Origin: Nitrospirota bacterium
GTDB lineage: Bacteria > Nitrospirota > Leptospirillia > Leptospirillales > Leptospirillaceae
Direction: 5' to 3'
Assembly (NCBI GenBank): GCA_021826965.1
Contig: JAKAYA010000005.1
Location: 1-64,000 of the forward strand
Length of the DNA stretch: 64,000 nt
Each line of letters begins with the position of its first letter. Position 1 is the first letter of the stretch. The notes beneath the pieces were generated by a model, which saw nothing but the letters and a program-made list of their open reading frames with translations, did no database searches and had not been told where the DNA came from. A program made the position numbers and the translations under genes. Below, in pieces: positions 9,443 to 18,507 of this stretch.

Positions 9443-9667
9443 TCAGTGCGTTTCCACCGGTGTTCCGAAGGGTGGTCTATTTGCATAGGGGACGAACCCC
9501 TCCCTGGCCTTTTTCTGCATCGTGGCTGCAGAATCGGATTTCGGAACCGTCTTGTCGGCTGCCGCGTGCCCTCCGTTCTCATGAGCCTTCGTGCAAGACA
9601 CAAAAAAGACCAGCATTACCGGAATCCAGATCCACCTACTATTCAAGAATAAACATTTTTTCATCAT
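9443..9667 (-). CDS. Small lipoprotein, unknown
   Basis: The 74-residue protein has a lipoprotein signal: MMKKCLFLN, a hydrophobic stretch, and lipobox VSC near residue 25. The mature part is short and polar (KAHENGGHAAADKT) and has no domain I recognise. Two adjacent ATG codons could serve as start. It sits between the DUF4337 gene and rimP on the same strand, so it may share transcripts with either. Confidence 0.6.
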   Translation of the reverse strand: MMKKCLFLNSRWIWIPVMLVFFVSCTKAHENGGHAAADKTVPKSDSAATMQKKAREGFVPYANRPPFGTPVETH

Positions 9668-9703
9668 TCGTCGTCCGTCTTCCGCCTGCCTGTCGTCCCC
9701 ACA

Positions 9704-10306
9704 CTAACGCAAAAAAAGAAAATACCCATTCGAAAAAATTGTCAGACCCAAAACTCCGAGCCCTATGCTCACATACCATAACATGGAGCGGCGAAGCATG
9801 ACTGCCATAGAGGATAACACAATACTGACCTGAAAACAGACGACGCTGACAGCAAAAGAATGATGGTGCTTTAAAGCCTTCTCGGATTCGGCGTTCAACT
9901 CATCACGTTTACGTTCAAACTCCGCCGCTCCCTTGCGGATACCCTGAACCTGCTTCTTGTACTTCTCCACCAACCCGGACAATTTTAGCAAGTCACCAGA
10001 AGGAGCTTTCATGACCTTTTCCAGCATGAGCTGATTTTCCGACATATGAAGCTTGATCTTTTTGGCCTGATAAAATGACCATTGATCGGATGACTTGGCT
10101 TGGTAGAAGATGGCGGAATTCTTGAGAAGAATCGCCTCCGACGTTTTTTGTTCGGACTCCAGATTCGACAAAGCCGCGAGAACAGCAAGGATGGATGTCG
10201 TCAACGCGACCCGGATGTTCCATTCATCTCTTTTATGCTCCCGTTCATCCAGCGATTCCGTAACCGATTCGATCAGGTCATGCGCCTCAAGAGACTCTTG
10301 TCCCAT
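9704..10306 (-). CDS. DUF4337-type membrane protein
   Basis: About 200 residues from the chosen ATG at 10306 (MGQESLEAHDLIE). The track start at 10333 would overlap the upstream CheV-like gene by 20 bases, and an AGGAAAGGA precedes the later ATG. It has one TM helix at about residues 30-50 (VALTTSILAVLAALSNLES), a central coiled-coil region, and two TM helices at the end. The pattern EWNIRVALTTSILAVLAALSN...SDQWSFYQAKKIK is typical of DUF4337. Function is unknown. Confidence 0.75.
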   Translation of the reverse strand: MGQESLEAHDLIESVTESLDEREHKRDEWNIRVALTTSILAVLAALSNLESEQKTSEAILLKNSAIFYQAKSSDQWSFYQAKKIKLHMSENQLMLEKVMKAPSGDLLKLSGLVEKYKKQVQGIRKGAAEFERKRDELNAESEKALKHHHSFAVSVVCFQVSIVLSSMAVMLRRSMLWYVSIGLGVLGLTIFSNGYFLFLR

Positions 10307-10313
10307 TCCGGAC

Positions 10314-11336
10314 CTATTCCTTTCCTGAGGCAATTGGATTCAGGGACGGACTCCCGGTCAGGGCCTCCATCGGGAGGCTATTTTTTTCCAGTATCTTTTC
10401 GACAATGGCAACGAACCCTTCCGGATCGAACTTGACAATATAGTCATCGGCTCCTGCCTCTTTTCCTTTTCTCACATTTTCTTTCCCGGACATCGAAGAA
10501 TGCATGAGAATCGGAAGAGCCCTCAGTGTAGGGTCAGCCTTGACCTCCTTGGTGAGAGTGTATCCGTCCATGACAGGCATCTCGACATCCGTAATCAAAA
10601 GAGCGACCCTGTTCATAACGTCTTTTCCTGGGTCCAGATCCCGTTGGGCACGGAGCTTTTCGATCGCTTCCTGGCCGTTCTTCACCCCCATCACGGAGAA
10701 TCCGCCTTTCTGCAGAGCTTTTGTCAACATGCTGAGAGCCACAGGACTGTCATCCGCTGCCAGAATATAACGCGCCTCCCTGATTTTTCTTTCCGTCATG
10801 CGCTCGAGGGTTTCCTCCTGACGTCCGAAGATCCCCATTTCCTCAACGATGGACTCGAAATCGAGGATCAAAAGAACTTCATCATCCGAAAGCTTGACCG
10901 TCCCGGTCACCTTGCTTCCCGTATGGCGCCCGGACGTCGCCATCGTGATGGGCACAATTTCTTTCCAAGATATCCGGCGGATCTGGGAAGCCTTGTGCAC
11001 AACGAACCCCAGTCGCACGGAACTGAACTCCGTAACAACAATCTGTTTGTTTTTCTGCTCGATACAGTCCGGCTCTTTTATCTTCATCCACTTGGCCAGA
11101 TTGATTACGGGAATAACCTGTCCCCGAAGGTTAATGATACCCGCCTGGTATGGGTTCGAATCAGGAACAGGCGTCAGACTTGGAGGCATCCGGATGATTT
11201 CGATGACTTTTGACACATTGATACCATAGATCCCTTCCCGAATGTTTCCACCGTCCTCTTCCTGATACATCCGGAAATCCACAAGTTCCATCTGATTCGT
11301 TCCGACCTGCAGAATCAGGTTATCCAACTGGCTCAT
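10314..11336 (-). CDS. cheV: CheV-like chemotaxis coupling protein (CheW + receiver)
   Basis: The 340-residue protein has an N-terminal CheW domain (about 1-165: YGINVSKVIEIIRMP, AGIINLRGQVIPVINLAKWM) and a C-terminal receiver domain (about 190-315). The receiver has the acidic pair ADDS, phospho-acceptor Asp in LLITDVEMPVMDG and conserved Lys in DYIVKFDP. CheV couples receptors to CheA and adapts by phosphorylation. No other chemotaxis gene is in the window. The ribosome binding site is GGGAGGA. It is followed immediately by the DUF4337 gene. Confidence 0.9.
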   Translation of the reverse strand: MSQLDNLILQVGTNQMELVDFRMYQEEDGGNIREGIYGINVSKVIEIIRMPPSLTPVPDSNPYQAGIINLRGQVIPVINLAKWMKIKEPDCIEQKNKQIVVTEFSSVRLGFVVHKASQIRRISWKEIVPITMATSGRHTGSKVTGTVKLSDDEVLLILDFESIVEEMGIFGRQEETLERMTERKIREARYILAADDSPVALSMLTKALQKGGFSVMGVKNGQEAIEKLRAQRDLDPGKDVMNRVALLITDVEMPVMDGYTLTKEVKADPTLRALPILMHSSMSGKENVRKGKEAGADDYIVKFDPEGFVAIVEKILEKNSLPMEALTGSPSLNPIASGKE

Positions 11337-11560
11337 CCCGGTATCCTCCCGTCAAAAACCGATGCACGTTCTCCATCCGAATCACAACTCCGCGACCATG
11401 TCTTCCTGTATCCCGAGCAATCCGCAAGGAAGCCTGGAGTAACCCACTTTTGTACCGAATCACGGACCGCGCTCGAATGTATCATTTTGGCAGAAAACAA
11501 CACGGATCCTTCGAACAAGCAGAAAATAACGAGATGCGGCGCAAAGAGGAATGCAGGTGT

Positions 11561-11636
11561 TGGAGCTCCTGCGCGGAATTGAACCGCGAACCTTCCGCTT
11601 ACAAGGCGGGTGCTCTGCCAATTGAGCTACAGGAGC
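11561..11636 (-). tRNA. tRNA-Thr (anticodon TGT)
   Basis: The minus strand gives a 76-base cloverleaf starting GCTCCTGTAGCTC and ending CAGGAGCTCCA. The acceptor stem GCTCCTG/CAGGAGC is perfect. The D arm is GCTC/GAGC and the anticodon loop CTTGTAA sits between CCGC and GCGG, giving anticodon TGT (reads ACA/ACG). The T arm is GCGGTTCAATTCCGC. The CCA end is encoded. Confidence 0.96.
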
Positions 11637-12020
11637 ACACATTTTTCCCCTCTTATTTTAAACAACTGTGTTGAAAAAAGGCAACACGCTCTGAGACATC
11701 TCAGAAATGTGGCCGCGGGTTCCGGAAGTTGACGGGGCGAAGGAGACAACCCGCAAGCCTGTCCAGTTCCGAATGGTCGGATTGATTCTCGTCACATTCC
11801 ATGCGCCCCAAAGAACAAATCCCCCCATTTCTGACAGATGACCAAGAGAACATCCCCCCGAGCCAATATACACATAGGGGTTGGGCGGGTAGTTCAAATC
11901 AGCTATAATCTTATCGGTCCTGACACACTTCCAGACCACAGCTTCATCACGGGATTCCTGGGAGTGGCTTCGAAGGCATATTCGACCATAGAATGGCAAA
12001 GGAGAGGGGAAGGTATACCA
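11637..12020. other. 384-base intergenic stretch between tRNA-Thr and the disulfide-protein gene
   Basis: It holds the tRNA promoter at its left end and a TATAAT box (11904-11909) with TTGGGC 17 bases upstream (11881-11886), a plausible plus-strand promoter for the gene at 12021. The ORF track runs a plus-strand reading frame through part of it, but its first 61 codons have no ribosome binding site and lie before the signal peptide. I see no further gene. Confidence 0.5.
11655..11684 (-). promoter_or_regulatory. Candidate promoter of the tRNA-Thr gene
   Basis: On the minus strand TTGCCT (11679-11684) and TAAAAT (11655-11660) are separated by 18 bases and end about 19 bases before the tRNA. 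This is a good sigma70-type spacing and distance for a stable-RNA promoter. Confidence 0.5.
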
Positions 12021-12998
12021 TTGACAGATCATTCGGCCCAGAAAAATCTTTTTTTCCCGTTGGGGTGGACTGCATTTCTCTTCCTCGTCATCTTTCCACA
12101 CGATCGACCGCATGTTTCCCGGGCTTACGCTGCAACACCTCCTCCCGTATCCCAAAAGGCGACAGGGCAACCGGGAACAACAGGACAAGCCGCACTTCAG
12201 GATAAGTTTCGCAAGGTCATCACCTCTTCCCTGACCATGCAAAAAGTCCCCTTCAAGAACTTTACCTGGCTCGATCCCAAAGAGGTTACCGGAAACGTTA
12301 CAGCTTTTCCGTTTGCCATCGATATCGGAAACAGAAGGATCGTTTCAGTCGTTTATCTTGTCAACGGACGCTACCTGGCCACATCACCCCTCCTTGACAT
12401 CACGGACAACTACAAACCGGTACCTGCTATCCCTCCTCCGACCACGATCAGCATGAACATTCCGTCCTCGGCCTTTTCCCTCGCAAACTTTCCCAGCAGC
12501 GGAAAGGTTTCAGACACGGCCGAAGTGATCGAGTTTGGCGACGATCAATGTCCGGTCTGCCGGAAATGGAACCAGAACGAAGAACAGAAAGTTTTACACG
12601 ACACGTCCATCCGGTTCACCTATATTCCGATGCCGCTGGTCAACATTCATCAGAACGCCCTCAAGGCGGCTCTCTTCGAGATGTGCGCATTCCGGATCCG
12701 TCCATCTTCCTTCTGGACGATACACGACCTTCTGAACAGGAGGGTAGAGCTTGGCAGCGTCGAAGAGAAAGATCTTGACGGAGTTCTGTCCGGTATCATG
12801 TCAAGCCAGGCACTTCCTGCGACAAAAATGAACCAGTGCATGGACCAGCAGATTCCATTGTCGGACATTGAGACGGCAGATAATACACTGACCCAAAAAA
12901 CCGGCATCCCTTCAACGCCGACCTTTATCGTTGGGGGTCGGGTCAAAACCGGATACATCTCCTACGAAGACATGAAGAAGTTGCTCGGCCAGAAATAA
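12021..12998 (+). CDS. Secreted thioredoxin-fold protein (DsbA/DsbG-like) with CPVC motif
   Basis: I chose the TTG at 12021, preceded by GGAGAGGGGAAGG, over the track start at 11838. It gives 325 residues with a signal peptide (LFFPLGWTAFLFLVIF... ending AYA). Residues about 50-150 form an N-terminal region I do not recognise. A thioredoxin-fold domain follows with EFGDDQCPVCRKW (active-site CPVC near 185) and a cis-Pro loop GIPSTPTFIVGG near 305. It probably forms or isomerises disulfides in the periplasm. An extra Cys (NQC) lies in the helical insert. Confidence 0.8.
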   Translation: MTDHSAQKNLFFPLGWTAFLFLVIFPHDRPHVSRAYAATPPPVSQKATGQPGTTGQAALQDKFRKVITSSLTMQKVPFKNFTWLDPKEVTGNVTAFPFAIDIGNRRIVSVVYLVNGRYLATSPLLDITDNYKPVPAIPPPTTISMNIPSSAFSLANFPSSGKVSDTAEVIEFGDDQCPVCRKWNQNEEQKVLHDTSIRFTYIPMPLVNIHQNALKAALFEMCAFRIRPSSFWTIHDLLNRRVELGSVEEKDLDGVLSGIMSSQALPATKMNQCMDQQIPLSDIETADNTLTQKTGIPSTPTFIVGGRVKTGYISYEDMKKLLGQK

Positions 12999-13038
12999 AA
13001 CCCAGGAAATTCTGATTGCCGGCCTCTGGCAAGGAGGA

Positions 13039-13878
13039 ATGATGACTGAAGGTAGCGCAGAAACCTCCGTTGGTTTAAAATACAGAGTCAAACCCGGTTC
13101 AAAGTTCCGCCTGGAAGACATTTCCGCGGATTGCCCCGATCTTTTCAAGGGGAAGGAGGGGAAGGAGAAAGCTGAGCGTCACATTGTGGATAATCTGGAG
13201 CAGATCGGATCGCTCCAGAATGTTCTCTACGCCTCCAGGAAAGCGGCTTTGCTCGTCGTACTCCAGGGGATCGATGCCGCCGGAAAAGACGGAGTCATCA
13301 AGCATGTTTTGTCGGGGGTCAATCCCCAGGGATGCTTCGTTCGTTCCTTCAAGGTCCCGACGGAAGAAGAAAGACTTCATGACGTCTTGTGGCGCGTCCA
13401 CAGACACACACCCGAACGAGGGGTCATCGGCATTTTCAATCGGTCGCACTACGAAGAGGTTCTTGTGGCCCGCGTCCACAAGCTGAAGCCCAAATCGATC
13501 TGGCAAAAACATTATGAACAGTTCAATGCGTTTGAAAAAATGCTTTCCGATAACGGCACCGTCATCCTCAAATTCTTTCTGCGCGTTACGCAAGAAGAAC
13601 AACTGAGAAGGATTGAGGAACGACTGACCCGCCCGGACAAGAAATGGAAATATTCTCCCAGCGACCTTGTTGAAAGAGAGTACTGGGACGACTACCAGAG
13701 GGCTTATGAGGACATGCTGAACAAGTGTTCAACCGAATATGCCCCCTGGTTTGTTATTCCGTCGGACAAGAAATGGTTTCGCAACTATCTGGTGTCCGCC
13801 ATTCTGCTCGACACACTGAAGGGATTGGATCTCAAATACCCGGATGCGAAGCAAGAACTTGCGAACCAAGGCCATTAA
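13039..13878 (+). CDS. ppk2: Polyphosphate kinase 2 family protein
   Basis: The 279-residue single-domain PPK2 has Walker A VLQGIDAAGKDG (near residue 75), FNRSHYEEVLVARVH (near 135) and lid-region residues RRIEERLTRPDKKWKYSPSD. It transfers phosphate between polyphosphate and nucleotides in the cytoplasm. The exact substrate class (NDP, NMP or AMP) cannot be told from sequence reading alone. AAGGAGGA is the ribosome binding site. A small helical protein gene follows. Confidence 0.92.
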   Translation: MMTEGSAETSVGLKYRVKPGSKFRLEDISADCPDLFKGKEGKEKAERHIVDNLEQIGSLQNVLYASRKAALLVVLQGIDAAGKDGVIKHVLSGVNPQGCFVRSFKVPTEEERLHDVLWRVHRHTPERGVIGIFNRSHYEEVLVARVHKLKPKSIWQKHYEQFNAFEKMLSDNGTVILKFFLRVTQEEQLRRIEERLTRPDKKWKYSPSDLVEREYWDDYQRAYEDMLNKCSTEYAPWFVIPSDKKWFRNYLVSAILLDTLKGLDLKYPDAKQELANQGH

Positions 13879-13925
13879 GCCTTTGCCCCCACAACAAGCA
13901 CAAATCAACCAGGAGATCAGCAAAG

Positions 13926-14243
13926 ATGTTGAACAAATGGACCGATTTCGACCGGTGGACAGAAATTGATCTGGACGATCTCACGGCCCAGTCGGAAAAA
14001 CTGTCCAACGACTCCAACAAGGACGTAATCAAGGACGCTCTCTACACCATCAAGAACTCCTTCACTTTACTGGAAAAGAAAAAATCGACCAAAGAAAAAA
14101 GGGACAGGATGACGAAAGAGAGGATCAATATTCTGATCCGTCTGGGTTTCGAAATTCACTTCAGACCTCCTGTCCAGCCGGAACAAACTCCGGCTGAATC
14201 CCCAACGCAGTCCGAAGCGACTCCAGCCGAAGCTTCCCAATGA
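13926..14243 (+). CDS. Small charged helical protein, unknown
   Basis: The track start at 13725 lies inside ppk2. The ATG at 13926 has CAGGAGATCAG upstream and gives 105 residues (MLNKWTDFDRWTEIDLDDLT). Residues 20-75 are rich in Lys and Glu and likely helical (LLEKKKSTKEKRDRMTKER). The C-terminal 25 residues are Pro/Ala/Glu/Thr-rich and disordered. I see no known domain. It may be cotranscribed with ppk2. Confidence 0.6.
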   Translation: MLNKWTDFDRWTEIDLDDLTAQSEKLSNDSNKDVIKDALYTIKNSFTLLEKKKSTKEKRDRMTKERINILIRLGFEIHFRPPVQPEQTPAESPTQSEATPAEASQ

Positions 14244-14491
14244 CTGTCGCAAACAACAATGATGAGAACAGAAGAGGACAGGGCTTTCTTTCGAAATAGC
14301 CGGATCTTTCCTCTCCATCGCACCGGATGCGCGAACCCGGCACTCTCCCTTCCGGACAAGTTTCGCTTTTCTCTTTAGTGTGGAGATGACCGGAAAAAAG
14401 ACAATCTTTTTTTGGCAATGCATCTGGGAGAAAACCGCTCGGAAGGCGGATTGACCATGCCGAATTGCTCTGCCCACTCGAGATTTTGCTC

Positions 14492-15283
14492 ATGATTTCC
14501 CAGGATCTTTTTCTGGAACTTCTTTATATTCTGGTGGGTCTGTTCTGGGGGAGCTTTCTCGGCGTTGTTGCCGACCGGGTTCCCCGTGGCGAGTCCATCG
14601 TCTTCCCTCCATCCAGATGCATCTCTTGCCAGCGTCGCCTTTCCCCCTCGGATCTTCTCCCTCTTTGGTCTTGGCTTCGAGCCCAGGGTACTTGCCGATA
14701 TTGCGGGACACCGATCGATCCCCTGCTCCCCGCATGCGAAGTTGTCACAGGACTCTTCTTTGGAATCCTCCCCTTCCTGAAAATCGGCTTTCGTCAGGAA
14801 TTCCTGCTGACAGTTTTTTTCTCCTTCGCGCTCCCCCTTTCCCTGATCGACTGGCGACACCGGAGACTTCCGCATCTCCTCACCTGGACAGCAAGCCTTA
14901 CCGGATGCGCGTTCGGCTGGACTGGTCCGGAAAACTTCCTCTGGCCCGTCTGGGGATTTCTGTCGGGATTCCTTACACTCGGACTACTTTCCACTCTTCA
15001 TCCGAAGGGAATGGGGATGGGCGACGCGTTCTGGATTGGAGCGATCGGCACGTTTGTCGGTGCCACAGGTGTTCTGGAAACTCTTTTTTTCTCTTCGTCG
15101 TTGGCCATCCTTTCCCTCCTCCCCTCCTTCCTCTTCAAACGGACGAACGGGTCAATCCCCTGGTACAAGACGTCTCTCCCATTCGGGCCTTATCTATCGT
15201 TGGGCGCTCTCCTTGTCATGATCGATCCGGGCCATTGGCTCGAAGTGTTGCAGTCGTCCGCACGACTGAGTATTCCGTTGTAG
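14492..15283 (+). CDS. pilD: Prepilin peptidase (type IV leader peptidase)
   Basis: About 263 residues from ATG 14492; a TTG at 14465 is the alternative and neither has a strong ribosome binding site. The N-terminal zinc cysteines are CISC and CRYC (about 35-75). The catalytic aspartates are expected in SLIDWRHRRLPHLL and in GMGMGDAFWIGAIG, the second being the hallmark GxGD. Eight or so TM segments are visible. It cleaves and N-methylates type IV pilin or pseudopilin leaders in the inner membrane. No pilin gene is nearby. Confidence 0.88.
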   Translation: MISQDLFLELLYILVGLFWGSFLGVVADRVPRGESIVFPPSRCISCQRRLSPSDLLPLWSWLRAQGTCRYCGTPIDPLLPACEVVTGLFFGILPFLKIGFRQEFLLTVFFSFALPLSLIDWRHRRLPHLLTWTASLTGCAFGWTGPENFLWPVWGFLSGFLTLGLLSTLHPKGMGMGDAFWIGAIGTFVGATGVLETLFFSSSLAILSLLPSFLFKRTNGSIPWYKTSLPFGPYLSLGALLVMIDPGHWLEVLQSSARLSIPL

Positions 15284-15412
15284 TTCTGTCTCACCGTTTT
15301 CCGGACCCGGCAACCCCGGATCGGCTCAGTTCCGGAGAATACACTTATTTCTGCAAATCGGATGAGCGCGGAAGACATTCCGGCCTGAGAGGAGATTGCC
15401 ATCAAAACTGTA

Positions 15413-15441
15413 TTGTATTGAGGTTCGGACTGTGGTAGAAC
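15413..15441 (+). promoter_or_regulatory. Candidate extended -10 promoter of the usp gene
   Basis: TTGTAT (15413-15418), a 17-base spacer and TAGAAC (15436-15441) preceded by TGG, an extended -10 arrangement. The predicted transcription start falls at about 15448, the ATG itself, so the message could be leaderless. Confidence 0.35.
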
Positions 15442-15447
15442 CGTTTC

Positions 15448-15984
15448 ATGTCTATTCCTTTTAGGACGATTGCCTTTCCTTATGATTTGACTCCTGTTCC
15501 ATCGGGAACGATGGAAACAGTGAGAAACATCCTGAACGGCGGCACTTCCTGTCTTCACGTTTTTCATGTCATGAACATTTATGAAGAAACTCCGATGGGA
15601 TACTCTCTCCCCCCCGAATATTCCGCCGAAATGGAAAAGGTCGTCTGCCAGGAGGTGATGAGCCTGGCGGACTCTTTTCGGATGGATGGCCTTGAAACCT
15701 CCGCGGGCGTTTACCGGGGAAGAGCCGACCGGACAATCATCGAAGTCGCTCTCGCCCGGCAAGCGGATGCCATTTTGCTCTTGTCCCACGGGAAAGGAAT
15801 CGTGGGCCGCATTTTGCTCGGATCGGTTTCCATTTCGGTTCTGCACCATTCTCCCCTGCCTGTGATCCTGCTCAAACCGGACGATGTCCGAAAAGATCTC
15901 CTCCGGGAATTTTCGGGGAACTCCCACCCGGAAAATCTGTTGGATGCGTTTGCCCGGAACGGTTCGTCCGGGCAAGGTTTTTGA
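15448..15984 (+). CDS. Universal stress protein family
   Basis: The 178-residue protein has the Usp fold: FRTIAFPYDLTP at the start, HVFHVMN, and the nucleotide-loop region ILLLSHGKGIVGRILLGSVSISVLHHSPLPVILLK. The glycine-rich loop G-2x-G-9x-G(S/T) is roughly kept, so ATP binding is plausible. A 30-residue tail follows. No ribosome binding site precedes the ATG. It overlaps phoH by one base (TGATG). Confidence 0.85.
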   Translation: MSIPFRTIAFPYDLTPVPSGTMETVRNILNGGTSCLHVFHVMNIYEETPMGYSLPPEYSAEMEKVVCQEVMSLADSFRMDGLETSAGVYRGRADRTIIEVALARQADAILLLSHGKGIVGRILLGSVSISVLHHSPLPVILLKPDDVRKDLLREFSGNSHPENLLDAFARNGSSGQGF

Positions 15985-16979
15985 TGGATCCCATACAAAA
16001 AACCTTCGACCTCCCGGAAGGGATTGATCATGCTTCGTTTTTTGGAGAGCTGAACCACCATCTCCGATTGTTCGAACAGGCCTTCGGAATACGCTTGACG
16101 GCCAGCGGACACCATCTGACCGCAACGGGAGAGGAAAGCCGCGTCCGCCAGGGAGAAAAGGTTATCGTGGAACTCGCTTCTCTGATGGCATCGGGTTATT
16201 CCATCCGGGAAGAAGAAATCCGACAGGCCATCAACCTGACAAAAACCACCCCTCACATCACCCTTCGGGATCTCGTCTCGGAGTACCTGCCCATCAACAG
16301 TCGTAAAAGGGTCATTTTTCCGAAATCGGCCAACCAGTTGCACTATATCCAGGCCATCAAAGCCCACGATATCGTTTTTGGAATTGGTCCCGCAGGGACG
16401 GGGAAAACTTACCTTGCCATGGCCATGGCCGTGTTCTACCTCTTGAAGCACTCCTTCCGACGGATCATTCTGGTGAGGCCTGCCGTCGAAGCCGGTGAGA
16501 AACTGGGATTTCTTCCAGGGGACATCGCCGAAAAGATCAATCCCTATCTTCGCCCTCTTTATGACGCTCTCTTCGACATGATTGACGTCGACAAGGTCAA
16601 CAAGATGATCGACAAGAGGGAAATTGAAATCGCACCCCTGGCCTTCATGCGCGGACGAACCCTGAACGATTCATTTGTTATCCTGGATGAAGCGCAGAAT
16701 GCGACCATTGAGCAGATGAAGATGTTTCTGACCCGGATTGGCTTCAACTCCAAGGCCGTGATCACGGGAGACGTCACTCAGATCGACCTCCCGCAAGGGC
16801 GGACCAGCGGCCTGATAGAGGTCCAGAACATTCTGAAGAATATATCCGGGATCGAATTTCTCTATTTCAACGAGGTCGATGTCGTCCGTCACCGCCTTGT
16901 ACAGGAAATCATCAAGGCTTATGAGCGATATGAGAATCCAGACAATAGCCAAAAAACTGCTGCGGATAAATCGGCCTGA
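15984..16979 (+). CDS. phoH: PhoH-like ATPase
   Basis: 331 residues from ATG 15984; the track start at 15981 is a TTG one codon earlier. It has an N-terminal KH-like region (RLTASGHHLTATGEESRV) and the PhoH ATPase core with Walker A GPAGTGKTYLAMAMA (near 135) and Walker B FVILDEAQNAT (near 230). The family is an RNA-linked P-loop ATPase. phoH, HD hydrolase and ybeY in a row is a widely conserved order connected with rRNA maturation. Confidence 0.93.
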   Translation: MDPIQKTFDLPEGIDHASFFGELNHHLRLFEQAFGIRLTASGHHLTATGEESRVRQGEKVIVELASLMASGYSIREEEIRQAINLTKTTPHITLRDLVSEYLPINSRKRVIFPKSANQLHYIQAIKAHDIVFGIGPAGTGKTYLAMAMAVFYLLKHSFRRIILVRPAVEAGEKLGFLPGDIAEKINPYLRPLYDALFDMIDVDKVNKMIDKREIEIAPLAFMRGRTLNDSFVILDEAQNATIEQMKMFLTRIGFNSKAVITGDVTQIDLPQGRTSGLIEVQNILKNISGIEFLYFNEVDVVRHRLVQEIIKAYERYENPDNSQKTAADKSA

Positions 16980-18507
16980 CCTGAAAACGGACAGGCTTCT
17001 TTTCCTCTTGTCGGGAACAGCTCTTTTCCTGGGGGGAATGATCTGGAACAGGAGCGTTTCTCCCGTGTTCCCGGTAGAGCCGTCAACAACTCCCGTCGCT
17101 CATCCGGACACCTGGAGTTTTCCTTTTCTATCGAGCGGCCTCCTGATGATCTTTCTGGTCTTGACAGCAGCCCGTTCTATCCGGCAGGCCGTCAATGCTC
17201 CACCCGACACGTTCGAACAGATCAACCGGAAATCGGTGAATTCCCTTTTTTTCACTCTCCTTTGCGGGACATGGATCCTGACCGTTTTTGCGGCGCCCTG
17301 GCTCTTCGATCCCAGCCGATTCGACCTTCCTCCAGAGAGCCGGGTCACCATTTTGTCTCTCCCTTTTCTCGTTGCCTCCGCACTTTCGACCCACCTTATG
17401 GGAAGACGTCAATCTGTCGCCCTTGCCCTGATTGGCAGCCTTTCCTTGAGCATCCTTTTCCGCTCCCCTTCCTGGACTTCCGTCTTCATTCTGATCGCTT
17501 GCATCTTTTCCGGATACTCGACTTCCCTCTTCCGGGGTCGAATCGGGTTTATCAAGTCCGGAATGCTCACAGGCCTCTTCCTGGTCCTGATGGAATTATC
17601 CGCCCATCTTTACTGGAACGAACCCGGCCGATTCGCATTCCTGAACCCGTTTTTGACGGGACTCTCAACAGGCCTGCTTTCCGCCCTGAGTGCGGTGTTC
17701 CTTCTCCCGCTTCTCGAGCGCGGCTTCGGAATCCTGTCCGACATGGCCCTGACAGAACTTCTGGATGTCAACCACCCTCTTCTCCGCGAGTTCTATCTGA
17801 AAGCGCCCGGCTCCTACCAGCACAGCATGTCCCTTGCCTATCTGTCCGAGGCGGCCGCCACAACCATTGGAGAAAACTCGAAACTCGCCAGAATCAGTGC
17901 CTATTATCATGACATCGGAAAAATGGAACGGCCCCAGTATTTCATTGAGAACCAGGCCGCCTATAACCGCCATGAACTCCTTACACCCAGGATGAGCGCT
18001 ATCATTTTGATCGACCATGTCCGGCGGGGTATCGAAATCGGACATCGTTTCCACTTGCCGCAGACCGTTATCGATGCCATTCCGGAACATCACGGCACCC
18101 GTCTGATGCAATTTTTTTACCGGAAAGCATTCGAACAGGAATCCGAAGGGTACCGAATGGGTCCGGATTCGGACTTTCGATACCCGGGCCCCAAACCCCA
18201 TTCACGGATCACGGCCATCATCATGCTCGCCGATGCGGTGGAAGCGGCCGGCCGCGTTCTGCAGCGGTCCTCCCCCACTCCCGCAAGGATCCAGGGGATG
18301 ATCGAAGACGTGTTTTCGGATATTATAAAGGACGGGCAACTGGATGAGTCTCCGCTCACTCTGGAAGAAATCGCCGCCATCAAACGCACTTTCACCCAGA
18401 TTCTGGTGTCGATATATCACCATCGAATCCCCTATCCCAAAGCGATTCCTTCCGGACAGAGAAAGAGCATTTCCGCCCGGGCACAGGAGGCTCTGAATGC
18501 CCGTTGA
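16921..18507 (+). CDS. Membrane-anchored HD-domain phosphohydrolase (PgpH/7TMR-HD-like)
   Basis: About 528 residues. ATG 16921 or 16930 are both possible; the 16879 start lies deeper inside phoH. Residues about 20-270 carry seven or so TM helices. The HD domain has GSYQHSMSLAYLSEAAA, the HD pair in YYHDIGKMERPQYFIENQ, and downstream EHHGTRLMQFFYRKA. PgpH homologues hydrolyse c-di-AMP. Here the large N-terminal extracellular domain of Firmicute PgpH is absent, so the substrate is an inference. It overlaps ybeY. Confidence 0.85.
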   Translation: MSDMRIQTIAKKLLRINRPDLKTDRLLFLLSGTALFLGGMIWNRSVSPVFPVEPSTTPVAHPDTWSFPFLSSGLLMIFLVLTAARSIRQAVNAPPDTFEQINRKSVNSLFFTLLCGTWILTVFAAPWLFDPSRFDLPPESRVTILSLPFLVASALSTHLMGRRQSVALALIGSLSLSILFRSPSWTSVFILIACIFSGYSTSLFRGRIGFIKSGMLTGLFLVLMELSAHLYWNEPGRFAFLNPFLTGLSTGLLSALSAVFLLPLLERGFGILSDMALTELLDVNHPLLREFYLKAPGSYQHSMSLAYLSEAAATTIGENSKLARISAYYHDIGKMERPQYFIENQAAYNRHELLTPRMSAIILIDHVRRGIEIGHRFHLPQTVIDAIPEHHGTRLMQFFYRKAFEQESEGYRMGPDSDFRYPGPKPHSRITAIIMLADAVEAAGRVLQRSSPTPARIQGMIEDVFSDIIKDGQLDESPLTLEEIAAIKRTFTQILVSIYHHRIPYPKAIPSGQRKSISARAQEALNAR

